Shown here piece after piece: positions 26,830 to 34,806 of a stretch of 64,000 nt of DNA; the stretch's first letter is position 1, and every line of letters starts with the position of its first letter. The stretch lies in the NCBI RefSeq assembly GCF_016591715.1, contig NZ_AP024109.1, positions 1,984,001 through 2,048,000 of the forward strand. Reading direction: 5' to 3'. Below the pieces are notes generated by a model. The model saw nothing but the letters and a program-made list of their open reading frames with translations, did no database searches and was not told the origin of the DNA. The stretch comes from Mesorhizobium sp. J8. GTDB taxonomy: Bacteria; Pseudomonadota; Alphaproteobacteria; Rhizobiales; Rhizobiaceae. Both the position numbers and the translations under genes were made by a program.

Positions 26830-27117
26830 TCAGGATTGACGGTTGCGGGCCGCGTCGGCGTTCTTGATGTCGAGTCCGTAGATGAAGTCCTTGTCTTCCT
26901 TGTAGTGGTTGAGCATGGCGAGGATGGCGGCGGTGTTGAAGATCAGCACCGCCGCGGCCGCGATCGCCACCACGAGCTTGATCCCGCCATCGGGGATATA
27001 GACCCAGGTCATCAGGAGGACGAAGAGGATCGTCGCCCACAGGCAAACGATCAGAAGCACGGATCCGCGCACGTCGGAACGGTACAGCGCTTCCACGCGC
27101 TGCTGCAGGTCGGACAT
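26830..27117 (-). CDS. 95-residue two-span membrane protein, function unknown
   Basis: Start ATG 27117 (MSDLQQRVEALYRSDVRG); the open frame continues upstream through the promoter and was not extended. Spans lie at about residues 19-41 (VLLIVCLWATILFVLLMTWV) and 48-69 (VVAIAAAAVLIFNTAAILAML). The short C-terminus, YGLDIKNADAARNRQS, is polar. No known family was recognised. First gene of the six-gene membrane operon, divergent from the dimethylamine operon and sharing its control region. Confidence 0.72.
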   Translation of the reverse strand: MSDLQQRVEALYRSDVRGSVLLIVCLWATILFVLLMTWVYIPDGGIKLVVAIAAAAVLIFNTAAILAMLNHYKEDKDFIYGLDIKNADAARNRQS

Positions 27118-27412
27118 CGTTTTTCCCCTTCTGGCGACGTCCGGCCCCGAAATCGACCGGGCGTCCACTCTTTCTAGAGAGTGAAATTTTTTTCATAAAT
27201 TCCGACCGATCTTCGGAATTGTCAAGCCGGATTTACGCACCGTAAGGCGTTTGTCCACGGGCAAGAAATTTGCCTGACAATGAAATTATTTGCTTCAAGG
27301 GGATTGCAGGGCTTCGCCGTTTGCGGTCAATATTCGCCCAAGCTCCGCCACCAAGCAGGAGCAGGGAACAGCAACCGCTTAAAGCGACCTAGATTGCACG
27401 GAGGACGATCGG
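27118..27412. promoter_or_regulatory. Divergent control region for the membrane-protein operon and the dmm operon
   Basis: 295 bases without a gene. It contains CACTCT-N6-AGAGTG at 27176-27193-type half-sites (arms 27176-27181 overlap the next site), the palindrome GTGAAA-TTTT-TTTCAT at 27181-27196, and a weaker ATGAAA-TTAT-TTGCTT at 27280-27295 on the dmm side. The AT content is far above that of the neighbouring genes. Both operons are probably controlled from here by the island regulator. Confidence 0.55.
27181..27196. promoter_or_regulatory. Candidate operator GTGAAA-N4-TTTCAT
   Basis: Sixteen-base inverted repeat 64 bases upstream of the 95-residue membrane protein gene. It is the best match to the shared palindrome seen near tdm and tmm, with only the last base unpaired. 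It adjoins an AGAGTG half-site. Confidence 0.5.
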
Positions 27413-28546
27413 ATGACGGCATCCTGGAGATTCTCGACCCTGGCGGATCGCCATCGCGCGCTCGGCTCGAAGCTCGAGGACTGGAGCGGCATGGGCACCG
27501 CCTGGACCTATGACAAGGATGCCAACGAGGAATATATCGCGATCCGGACCAAGGCCGGGCTGATGGATGTCTCCGGCCTGAAGAAGGTCCACATCACCGG
27601 CCCGCATGCCTCGCATCTGATCGACCTAGCCACGACGCGCGACGTGGAGAAGATCTATCCCGGTAAGTCGGCCTATGCCTGCATGCTGAACGAGGCGGGA
27701 AAATTCACCGACGACTGCATCCTTTACCGCATCAGCCCCAATTCGTGGATGGTCGTGCACGGCTCGGGGACCGGCCATGAGGAGCTGCAGCGCGCTGCGA
27801 TGGGCCGCGATGTCTCGCTGCGCTTCGACGACAATCTGCACGACCTGTCGCTGCAAGGCCCGACCGCGGTCGACTATCTCGCCAAGCATGTGCCCGGCAT
27901 CCGCGACCTTCCTTACTTCCATCACATGCAGACGCAGCTCTTCGGCTTCCCGGTGATGATCTCGCGCACCGGCTACACCGGCGAGCGCGGCTACGAGATC
28001 TTCTGCCGCGGCCAGGACGCCGGCACGATCTGGGATCGCATCCTCGAGGAAGGCAAGAGCGCCGGCATCATCCCGTGCCGATTCACCACGCTCGACATGC
28101 TGCGCGTCGAGAGCTACCTGCTCTTCTACCCCTACGACAATTCGCAGAAATATCCGTTCGAGAACGAAGGCCCCGGCGACACGCTGTGGGAGCTCGGCCT
28201 CGACTTCACCGTCAGTCCCGGCAAGACCGGTTTCCGCGGCGCCGAGGAACACTATCGCCTGAAGGGCAAGGAGCGCTTCAAGATCTATGGCGTGCTGCTC
28301 GAAGGCAAGGAGCCGGCGGATGAGGGCGCGCCGGTGTACCGCGACGGCAAGAAGGTCGGCGTGGTGACCTGCGCCATGTATTCGCCGCTGGTCGAGAAAT
28401 CGATGGGCATCGCCCGTCTCGACGTCGATTGCGCGGTCAAGGACACCAAGCTCGAGATCCGCAACAGGAGCGGGTCGATCAAGGCGACGGCGCAGCCCTT
28501 GCCGTTCGACGATCCGAAGAAGACCAAGCGCACCGCCAAGGGTTGA
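27413..28546 (+). CDS. dmmD: GcvT-like aminomethyltransferase of the dimethylamine operon
   Basis: 377 residues, a tetrahydrofolate-binding GcvT fold (TKAGLMDVSGLKKVHITGPH at about residues 45-64; ISRTGYTGERGYEIFC at about 183-198). In the four-gene dimethylamine monooxygenase operon the product is thought to collect formaldehyde as methylene-tetrahydrofolate. It is not the glycine cleavage T protein, since gcvH and gcvP are absent and the tail differs. GGAGGA precedes ATG 27413 by about 9 bases. The subunit lettering follows the described order D-A-B-C and should be checked. Confidence 0.82.
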   Translation: MTASWRFSTLADRHRALGSKLEDWSGMGTAWTYDKDANEEYIAIRTKAGLMDVSGLKKVHITGPHASHLIDLATTRDVEKIYPGKSAYACMLNEAGKFTDDCILYRISPNSWMVVHGSGTGHEELQRAAMGRDVSLRFDDNLHDLSLQGPTAVDYLAKHVPGIRDLPYFHHMQTQLFGFPVMISRTGYTGERGYEIFCRGQDAGTIWDRILEEGKSAGIIPCRFTTLDMLRVESYLLFYPYDNSQKYPFENEGPGDTLWELGLDFTVSPGKTGFRGAEEHYRLKGKERFKIYGVLLEGKEPADEGAPVYRDGKKVGVVTCAMYSPLVEKSMGIARLDVDCAVKDTKLEIRNRSGSIKATAQPLPFDDPKKTKRTAKG

Positions 28547-28581
28547 GGCATCATCAGCGGGGAGGCGTTTTTAAGGCACCA

Positions 28582-28630
28582 GAGCATGATTCCGAAAAGT
28601 CGGAACCGGTATTCGGAAAAGGTCATGCTC
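28582..28630. repeat. Dispersed short palindrome, family 4
   Basis: GAGCATGATTCCGAA ... TTCGGAAAAGGTCATGCTC, with inverted arms around a GTCGGAACCGGTA centre. It sits in the 102-base gap between the first two dmm genes, so it forms a hairpin in the mRNA. The sequence is of a common rhizobial intergenic repeat type. Confidence 0.75.
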
Positions 28631-28648
28631 CAACTGATCTAAGGAAGA

Positions 28649-29245
28649 ATGGCAGCCAAGACGATCATCAGCCGGCCCATTTACGGAACGCTCTCTCCGC
28701 AGCCCGGCAAACATCATCTCTTCATCGCCGATGCCGAAGGCGCGCTGGCGATCACCGACATGGCCGGCAAGGCTCCGCCCGGCTTTTTCGACGGCGCCGA
28801 GATCGTCTTCATTCCGGGTCCCGAGGCCAAACACATCGCGGCCCTGGAAGCATTGAAGCCGGCGCAACTGCACATCGCGCCGTCCTTCGCCAGCCTCCTG
28901 CCGCGTCTCAAACAGACGCTGACCAACGCGCATATGGGATTGCGCCTCTATCTTGCCGGCACCGAAGGTCTGATCGGGCAGGCGATGCAGGCAGCACTCG
29001 AAGCCGGCATAGACCATACCTCTATTGAGACCGAGCATCGCGGCTCGTTGGCGCGGCGCATGCAATGCGTGCACTGCAAGGGCATCACCGAGAATGTGAC
29101 GACGCAGCCGGCGCTCTGCTCGCATTGCGGCCTGCTGCTTCTGGTGCGCGATCACTATTCAAGGCGCCTCGCCGCCTTCCAGGGCGTGTGCATCAATGCC
29201 GAGGATCGCTCCGAGATTCCTCCGATGGAGGAGATTTTTCGATGA
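28649..29245 (+). CDS. dmmA: Dimethylamine monooxygenase DmmA-family subunit (zinc-ribbon-like)
   Basis: 198 residues. The N-terminal domain is mixed alpha/beta (IADAEGALAITDM). The C-terminal domain has two CxxC pairs, Cys140/143 and Cys157/160, followed by the conserved stretch LVRDHYSRRLAAFQGVCINA. This matches the DmmA family, one of the components of dimethylamine monooxygenase. The stop overlaps the reductase start (ATGA), so stoichiometry is coupled. AAGGAAG lies just before ATG 28649. Confidence 0.85.
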   Translation: MAAKTIISRPIYGTLSPQPGKHHLFIADAEGALAITDMAGKAPPGFFDGAEIVFIPGPEAKHIAALEALKPAQLHIAPSFASLLPRLKQTLTNAHMGLRLYLAGTEGLIGQAMQAALEAGIDHTSIETEHRGSLARRMQCVHCKGITENVTTQPALCSHCGLLLLVRDHYSRRLAAFQGVCINAEDRSEIPPMEEIFR

Positions 29246-30207
29246 GCACCGGCACCACCACGCTCGACGTCGTCGTCAGCGACGTCGTCCCGGTCAACGA
29301 GCTCGTCACGCGCTTCCATTTCCGCCGCCGCGACGGCGGGCTGCTGCCGACTTTTTCCGGTGGCGCCCATGTCGTGGTCGAGATGCGCGACGGCGACCGC
29401 ACCCGGCTCAATCCCTATTCGCTGATGGGCTCGCCGCTCGACACGCGCGAATACACGATCTCGGTGCGCCGCGACGATGCCGGCCGCGGCGGCTCGCTGT
29501 TCATGCACCGGCAGGTCAAGCCCGGCCTGGAGATGGTGATCAGCTATCCGGTCAACCTGTTCTCGCTCGATCTCAGGGCGAAAAAGCATCTCATGCTGGC
29601 CGGCGGGATCGGCATCACGCCCTTCATGGCTCAGACGTCGCAGCTGGCCGGCGCCGGCGGCAATTTTGAATTGCATTACACCTGCCGCACCGCCTCGCTG
29701 GGCACCTATGCCGATGTCTTGCAGCAGCGCTACGGCAGCCGCGTGAAACTCTATCACGACGATCGCGGGGAGCGCATCGATCTCGACCGGCTGTTGTCCT
29801 CGCAGCCGCTCGGCACGCATCTCTATGTCTGCGGCCCCGCCGGCATGATCAACTGGGTGCGCGATCGCGCGGCTAGCCTCGGCTGGCCGCTGGAAACCGT
29901 GCATTTCGAGCATTTCGCGGCGCCTCAGCCCGGCGCGCCTTTCGACGTGACCTTGGCCGTCAGCGGCAAGACGATCCACGTCGGCGAGCAGCAGAGCCTG
30001 CTTGAGGCGATGGAAGCGGCCGGGGTCGATCCGCCCTATCTCTGCCGTGGCGGCGTCTGCGGCCAGTGCGAGACCAATGTGATCTCCTCCGACGGCAAGT
30101 TCATCCACAACGATCACTGGCTGAGCGAGGAAGACCATCGTTCCGGCTGCAAGATCATGCCTTGCGTCTCGCGCTTCGAGGGCAAGTCGCTGGTCCTGGA
30201 AAGATAG
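29242..30207 (+). CDS. dmmB: Dimethylamine monooxygenase reductase subunit (PDR/VanB type)
   Basis: 321 residues. Order: FMN domain (RLNPYSLMGSPLDTREYTIS, about residues 55-74), NAD(P)H domain (LMLAGGIGITPFMAQ, about 117-131), and a C-terminal plant-type 2Fe-2S domain with CRGGVCGQC (from Cys268) and a last cysteine in MPCVS. It shuttles electrons from NAD(P)H to the oxygenase. The start is ATG 29242 in the ATGA overlap with dmmA; the frame is open further upstream but that part is dmmA in another frame. Confidence 0.9.
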   Translation: MSTGTTTLDVVVSDVVPVNELVTRFHFRRRDGGLLPTFSGGAHVVVEMRDGDRTRLNPYSLMGSPLDTREYTISVRRDDAGRGGSLFMHRQVKPGLEMVISYPVNLFSLDLRAKKHLMLAGGIGITPFMAQTSQLAGAGGNFELHYTCRTASLGTYADVLQQRYGSRVKLYHDDRGERIDLDRLLSSQPLGTHLYVCGPAGMINWVRDRAASLGWPLETVHFEHFAAPQPGAPFDVTLAVSGKTIHVGEQQSLLEAMEAAGVDPPYLCRGGVCGQCETNVISSDGKFIHNDHWLSEEDHRSGCKIMPCVSRFEGKSLVLER

Positions 30208-30216
30208 GAGACGTCA

Positions 30217-31257
30217 ATGGGCATCACCTTTCGCAAGGAAACCTTTCGCGACGACTATACCTTCCGGAACAGCCCCGACCACATTCGGCGCTTTCCGTTT
30301 CCGTTCAACGAAGACAGCTATATGTACGCGGTCAACATCGAGCCGCATGTCGTCGGGCCGAAAGGTTCAGTGCTTGAAAACCTGATCGACGTCGACGAGC
30401 ACTATGTCGCTGAGATGCAGGACCGCGCCTTGGTGCTGGCCGAGGATCCGCTGCGCTGCCAGTCGCTGCCGCACATGACGTTGGCGGGTTGGGATCTGCT
30501 AGAGCTTCTGATGGAGCAGCAGGCGCTCGGCTATCCCGAGCATTTCACGCTGGAGCGGAACGGTGACCGCTGGCGCTGGATCAACCGTCCCCTCGGCATC
30601 GACGATACTTTCACCTTCGGCGACACCTCGACGCTGCCCTACGGCCCGATGGAATACATCACCCGCCAGAGCCAGGGCGATTTCTGCATTCTCGACCAGC
30701 GCGACGGCAATCTGTGGATGGATGCCGGCATGGTCACCACCCAAGCCGATTGGTCGCTCGATTTCGACATCGGCATGAACTTCTTCGAATGGCACGCGCC
30801 CGTGCCGCTGGCGCATGAGAAAGGGATCTTCACCCGCGCGCTGAAATTCCTCACCAACATCCAGCAGGGCAAGCCGGCAAGGCGCCTCAACTGGACGATG
30901 ACCATCAATCCGCGCCTCGACACCAGCCCTGAGAACTATCACAAATGGGGCCCGGACCGCGCCACCGTCACGCCCGAAAATGTCGGCCAGAAAGTGCATC
31001 TGCGGGTCGAACTGCAAAGCTTCTGGCGTCTGCCGCGCTCCAACGCCATCGTCTTCCCGATCCGCTGCTACCTGATCAAGATGGACGAACTGGTCACCCA
31101 GCCGAAATGGGCCCGGCGCCTGCACCGCGTCATCCGCGACCTGCCGGAAGAGCTCGCCACCTATAAGGGTCTGACGCGGTATCGTCCGACGCTGGTGGAA
31201 TGGCTGTCGAAGCTGGATGACGGCAGTCCGACCAGCCCGGGTTTCGGGCCGGACTAG
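30217..31257 (+). CDS. dmmC: Heme-dependent oxidative N-demethylase (DUF3445), catalytic subunit for dimethylamine
   Basis: 346 residues of the DUF3445 family, which use a PAS-like fold to bind heme and remove a methyl group from dimethylamine. The typical blocks are NEDSYMYAVNIEPH, PLRCQSLPHMTLAGWDLLEL, CILDQRDGNLWMDAG and TSPENYHKWGPDRATVTPEN. AGGAGA is 6 bases before the ATG, 9 bases after the reductase stop. It closes the operon, convergent with the XRE-cupin gene; a palindromic repeat lies between. Lettering as dmmC follows gene order D-A-B-C and is less certain than the function. Confidence 0.85.
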   Translation: MGITFRKETFRDDYTFRNSPDHIRRFPFPFNEDSYMYAVNIEPHVVGPKGSVLENLIDVDEHYVAEMQDRALVLAEDPLRCQSLPHMTLAGWDLLELLMEQQALGYPEHFTLERNGDRWRWINRPLGIDDTFTFGDTSTLPYGPMEYITRQSQGDFCILDQRDGNLWMDAGMVTTQADWSLDFDIGMNFFEWHAPVPLAHEKGIFTRALKFLTNIQQGKPARRLNWTMTINPRLDTSPENYHKWGPDRATVTPENVGQKVHLRVELQSFWRLPRSNAIVFPIRCYLIKMDELVTQPKWARRLHRVIRDLPEELATYKGLTRYRPTLVEWLSKLDDGSPTSPGFGPD

Positions 31258-31263
31258 GCGGAC

Positions 31264-31413
31264 TCCCCCTCATCCGGCCGCTTCGCGGCCACCTTCTCCC
31301 CGAGGGGAGAAGAGGTGGGGGCCGGCGCCGACAATCTCCTCTCCCCTCGGGGAGAGGTCGGATTGCCCCGAATTGCTCTTCGCAATTCGGCCTTGGCAAT
31401 CCGGGTGAGGGGG
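31264..31413. repeat. Dispersed intergenic palindrome, family 3 (second copy)
   Basis: Between convergent genes. Arms include CCCCCTCATCCGGCCGC on the left and CAATCCGGGTGAGGGGG on the right, with nested CTTCTCCCCGAGGGGAGAAG and CTCCTCTCCCCTCGGGGAG hairpins. It shares the TTCTCCCC and CTCATCC consensus with the copy at 14024. It may act as a bidirectional terminator. Confidence 0.85.
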
Positions 31414-31427
31414 CTGCTGCAATCCGA

Positions 31428-32150
31428 TTAACCAGCGCTGTTCTGCGGATAGCAGATGATCGACAGATACCGCATCGGCAGCTGCGTCAGCTCTTCCGGG
31501 CCGTGCGGCGCGTCGGCGTCGAAGAACAGGCTGTCGCCCGGCTTCATCGGGTAGAGATTGTTGCCGTGCCGGTAAACGACCTCGCCTTCGAGCATGTAGA
31601 GGAACTCCATGCCCGCATGCTGGAAGGTCGGGAACACGTCCGAATCCTCGGTCAGCGTGATGAGATAGGGCTCGACGACGACACCGCTTGTGTTGGCGCC
31701 GATATGGCCGAGCAGATTGTACTGATGGCCGGCGCGCGTGCCGCGCCGCTCGACATCGACGCCTTCGCCCGCCTTGACGAAAACGGCGCTGTGCTCTTCC
31801 TCGAAGCGGCGGAAGAAGGCCGTCACCGGAACACCCAGCGCCCGCGACAGCGCCTGCAGCGTCGTCAGCGACGGCGAGGTGATGCCGTTCTCGATCTTCG
31901 ACAGCATGCCGAGCGAGATGTCGGTTGCGGCGGCAAGATCGGCGACGGTGATGCCGAGCTTCTTGCGGAAGGCGCGCACCTCATGGCCGATCGCCACTTC
32001 GAGCACCTTTTCGCGCGTGTCGCGGATGGCATGCGGGTTCTGCGTCAGCGGCGTGCGGATCGTGCGCCCGTCGGCCGAAACGCGCTTCGGCGCCGCCTTG
32101 CCCTTGGCGGCCGCAGCGGAGGGCTTTTTGTCAGAAGTCTTGTTTGCCAT
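31428..32150 (-). CDS. XRE-family regulator with C-terminal cupin domain (likely regulator of the amine island)
   Basis: 240 residues. After a lysine-rich 45-residue leader comes the helix-turn-helix (KLGITVADLAAATDISLGML, then LTTLQALSRALGVPV; about residues 64-113). A cupin_2 effector domain fills the C-terminus (MEFLYMLEGEVVYRHGNNLY; about residues 180-199). Such proteins sense small metabolites through the cupin pocket. It lies inside the island between dmm and tmm, divergent from tmm, with palindromes in the shared 318-base region. Control of the whole island is inferred. Confidence 0.88.
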   Translation of the reverse strand: MANKTSDKKPSAAAAKGKAAPKRVSADGRTIRTPLTQNPHAIRDTREKVLEVAIGHEVRAFRKKLGITVADLAAATDISLGMLSKIENGITSPSLTTLQALSRALGVPVTAFFRRFEEEHSAVFVKAGEGVDVERRGTRAGHQYNLLGHIGANTSGVVVEPYLITLTEDSDVFPTFQHAGMEFLYMLEGEVVYRHGNNLYPMKPGDSLFFDADAPHGPEELTQLPMRYLSIICYPQNSAG

Positions 32151-32175
32151 GTCGCCCCCGAATCCGCGGATTTAT

Positions 32176-32190
32176 TTCACTCAAGGTGAA
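32176..32190. promoter_or_regulatory. Candidate autoregulatory operator of the XRE-cupin gene
   Basis: Perfect inverted repeat TTCAC-TCAAG-GTGAA, 26 bases before the regulator start. Seen as TCACT-N3-GGTGA it closely matches TCACT-GTG-AGTGA at 32356-32368 on the tmm side. Confidence 0.55.
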
Positions 32191-32355
32191 CATATTCGGT
32201 GGCGATACGAAAGCGCAACCGCCACGGCAAGCCGACGTATGTCGCAGCCGCGCCTCGCCCGCATGGAGCCGTCGCTGCCTTTGCGCAGAAAAACCGTTTC
32301 ACGCAAACGCCGTTGCCGCAGATGTTTGTTGACAGCACCGAAGACCCAATTACTG

Positions 32356-32380
32356 TCACTGTGAGTGAAAATTGTTTCGT
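32356..32380. promoter_or_regulatory. Candidate operators upstream of tmm
   Basis: Two overlapping inverted repeats: TCACT-GTG-AGTGA (32356-32368) and GTGAAA-ATTG-TTTCGT (32365-32380). They lie 89-113 bases upstream of the tmm start. The first matches the site before the XRE-cupin gene, the second the sites near tdm and 27181. Confidence 0.5.
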
Positions 32381-32383
32381 GAG

Positions 32384-32429
32384 AGCAATTCCAGGAAAAG
32401 CGCCGAACGGTTTTCCGACCGGAATTGCG
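32384..32429. repeat. Dispersed short palindrome, family 5 (in the tmm leader)
   Basis: GCAATTCC-A-GGAAAA ... TTTTCC-GACC-GGAATTGC, between the candidate operators and the ribosome site of tmm. A second copy is at 55727-55769. It would form a hairpin in the tmm 5' leader. Confidence 0.8.
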
Positions 32430-32468
32430 TCAAGAGAAAAGTTGAAATCAAAAAGAGGAGGGCCCGCA

Positions 32469-33827
32469 ATGCAATCTCGTGTCGCCGTCATCGGAGCCGG
32501 GCCGTCGGGCCTGGCCCAGCTGAGGGCCTTCAAGTCAGCGGCCGACAAGGGCGCCGAGATCCCCGAGATCGTCTGCTTCGAGAAGCAGAGCGACTGGGGC
32601 GGCCTGTGGAACTACACTTGGCGCACCGGCCTCGACGAGCATGGCGACCCGGTGCATGGCTCGATGTACCGCTATCTGTGGTCGAACGGGCCGAAGGAAT
32701 GCCTTGAATTCGCCGACTACACCTTCGAGGAGCATTTCGGCCGGCCGATCGCTTCCTATCCGCCGCGCGCGGTGCTGTGGGACTACATCAAGGGCCGGGT
32801 GGAGAAATCCGGCGTGCGCCAATGGGTGCGGTTCAACACGCCGGTGCGTATGGTGACCTACTCCGACGAGACCGGGAAATTCACCGTCACCGCGCATGAC
32901 CGCACCAACGACGTCACCTATTCGGAAGAGTTCGACAATGTCGTCGTCGCTTCCGGCCATTTCTCGGTGCCCAACGTGCCCTTCTTCGAGGGCTTCCCCA
33001 CCTTCAACGGCCGCATCCTGCACAGCCACGATTTCCGCGACGCGATGGAATTCAAGGGCAAGGACATCCTGATCATCGGCCGCTCCTATTCGGCCGAGGA
33101 CATCGGTTCGCAGTGCTACAAATACGGCGCCAAATCGATCACCTCCAGCTACCGTTCCAAGCCGATGGGCTTCAAATGGCCGGAGAACTGGAAGGAAGTG
33201 CCGCTGCTGCAGAAGGTCGTCGGCAAGACGGCGCATTTCAAGGACGGCACCACCAAGGACGTCGACGCCATCATCCTGTGCACCGGCTACCTCCATTCCT
33301 TCCCGTTCCTCACCGACGACCTCAAGCTCAAGACCGCCAACCGCATGTGGCCGCTCGATCTCTATGAAGGCGTCGTCTGGGAGAAGAATCCGAAACTGTT
33401 CTACATCGGCATGCAGGACCAGTTCTACACCTTCAACATGTTCGACGCGCAGGCCTGGTACGCGCGCGACGTCATGATGGGTCGCATCAAACTGCCATCG
33501 GCGGAGGCGATGGCCGCCCACAGCGCCAAGTGGCGCGCCCGCGAGGAGACGCTGGAGGATGCCGAGCAGATGATCTGGTTCCAGGGCGACTACACCAAGG
33601 AGCTGATGGACCAGACCGACTATCCGGGCTTCGACGTCGAGGCGGTCAACCGCACCTTCATGGAGTGGGAGCACCACAAGATGGAAAACATCATGACCTT
33701 CCGCGACAACGCCTACCGCTCGCTGATGACCGGCACCATGGCGCCGTTGCATCACACGCCGTGGCTGCAGGCGCTCGACGATTCGATGGAGAGCTATCTA
33801 GAGGTGAAGGGCGTCGCGGCCGAGTGA
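32469..33827 (+). CDS. tmm: Trimethylamine monooxygenase (flavin-containing monooxygenase)
   Basis: 452 residues. It oxidises trimethylamine to the N-oxide with NADPH and O2. FAD motif GAGPSG is at about residues 9-14, the FMO signature [11 protein letters not shown] near residue 178, and the NADPH motif [10 protein letters not shown] near 204. The N-terminal [14 protein letters not shown] and GAGGAGG 7 bases upstream fix the start at 32469, although the frame is open back to 32199. Bacterial Tmm proteins are of this length. Together with tdm and dmm it supplies a full trimethylamine route. A strong terminator follows. Confidence 0.93.
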   Translation: MQSRVAVIGAGPSGLAQLRAFKSAADKGAEIPEIVCFEKQSDWGGLWNYTWRTGLDEHGDPVHGSMYRYLWSNGPKECLEFADYTFEEHFGRPIASYPPRAVLWDYIKGRVEKSGVRQWVRFNTPVRMVTYSDETGKFTVTAHDRTNDVTYSEEFDNVVVASGHFSVPNVPFFEGFPTFNGRILHSHDFRDAMEFKGKDILIIGRSYSAEDIGSQCYKYGAKSITSSYRSKPMGFKWPENWKEVPLLQKVVGKTAHFKDGTTKDVDAIILCTGYLHSFPFLTDDLKLKTANRMWPLDLYEGVVWEKNPKLFYIGMQDQFYTFNMFDAQAWYARDVMMGRIKLPSAEAMAAHSAKWRAREETLEDAEQMIWFQGDYTKELMDQTDYPGFDVEAVNRTFMEWEHHKMENIMTFRDNAYRSLMTGTMAPLHHTPWLQALDDSMESYLEVKGVAAE

Positions 33828-33858
33828 CGCTCGCCGTTCCAGCATAGCCACAAACAGA

Positions 33859-33889
33859 AGGGCAGCCCAGCGATATGCTGGGCTGCCCT
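33859..33889. terminator. Terminator between tmm and the DUF427 gene
   Basis: Perfect 13-base stem AGGGCAGCCCAGC / GCTGGGCTGCCCT with loop GATAT. It is followed by CGATCATTTTGG on the plus strand and TCTGTTTG on the minus strand, so it can serve both convergent genes. Confidence 0.85.
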
Positions 33890-33909
33890 CGATCATTTTG
33901 GGCTTACGG

Positions 33910-34806
33910 TCAGAAATACCCGTCCGACGCCGCCGTCGCTTCCTTCGGGATCTCCACCCCGTCGACCAGGATCTTGTCGACCAGTTCGTGATGGAAGCAC
34001 ACCAGGCCCTTGATGCGCTCGGCCTCATGCACCGGCTCGGGATAGTACCAGACGAGGTTCTCATGCCGCTTCTTCGGCGTCGTCACGTGGTAATAGTTGG
34101 AGATGCCCTTATAGGGGCAGCGCGAGATGTAGCGGCTGGGCGACAGCATATCGAGCCGCGTATCCGAGATCGGCAGGTAGTGGCGCACCGGGTGGCCGGT
34201 CTCGAACAGGAACACGCCGCGCCGTGAATCGGCCACCTGCTCGCCGTCGAGGATCACCTGCACGCGCCGCGACGAGGGCAGGCAGTCGACGCGGCGGAAC
34301 GGGTCGCGGGCATGGACGAAGATCTCCTCGTCTTCTTCATACCAGTGCGTCATCTTCGGCCAGTAGAAGGAGATGTAGTCCTGGATCGGCGGGCAGCCCT
34401 TGACCGGATCGAGGTAGCGCCACGCGCCGTCCTCGACCAGCGTGATGCCGGTGTTCAAAGAATAATGCGTGGCGACGCCCTTGAACGGGTCTTCCGTCGT
34501 CGTGCGGCTCGGCAGCAGGAACTCCTCGCGCACGTCGCTCATCGGGAAGTAGTAGACCGGCAGGTGATCGCTCTCCTGGAACACCAGCGCCTTGGTGGTG
34601 TCGGCGACGATCATCGGCCCCACCTGCACCCTGATCCGCTTGGGCGAGGGCATGGTGAAGGCGACATAGCCCGGTTCGAACTCGTACTGCACGATGTTGT
34701 CGAGGATCGGGAAATGCGGCCCGCGGCCGCGCAGATGAGGCTTGCGAATGGTCGTCGTCCTTTTCTCGTCGTTAGCGGCCGGATTCTTTCTCGCAACCAT
34801 TGTCAT
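33910..34806 (-). CDS. Tandem DUF427 protein coupled to an ABC binding protein
   Basis: 298 residues with two DUF427 beta-barrel domains, about residues 50-145 (RIRVQVGPMIVADT ... DYISFYWPKM) and 183-285 (RRVQVILDGEQVADS ... WYYPEPVHEAERIKGLVCF). The second half is the better preserved. DUF427 has no firmly established reaction. The start ATG 34806 overlaps the stop of the binding-protein gene (ATGA), so the two are co-translated, which hints that it acts on the imported compound. It is soluble with no signal peptide. Confidence 0.85.
   Translation of the reverse strand: MTMVARKNPAANDEKRTTTIRKPHLRGRGPHFPILDNIVQYEFEPGYVAFTMPSPKRIRVQVGPMIVADTTKALVFQESDHLPVYYFPMSDVREEFLLPSRTTTEDPFKGVATHYSLNTGITLVEDGAWRYLDPVKGCPPIQDYISFYWPKMTHWYEEDEEIFVHARDPFRRVDCLPSSRRVQVILDGEQVADSRRGVFLFETGHPVRHYLPISDTRLDMLSPSRYISRCPYKGISNYYHVTTPKKRHENLVWYYPEPVHEAERIKGLVCFHHELVDKILVDGVEIPKEATAASDGYF

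Noticed and set aside
27413..28546. Glycine cleavage system T protein
   Set aside because: No gcvH or gcvP nearby, and it leads the dimethylamine monooxygenase operon.
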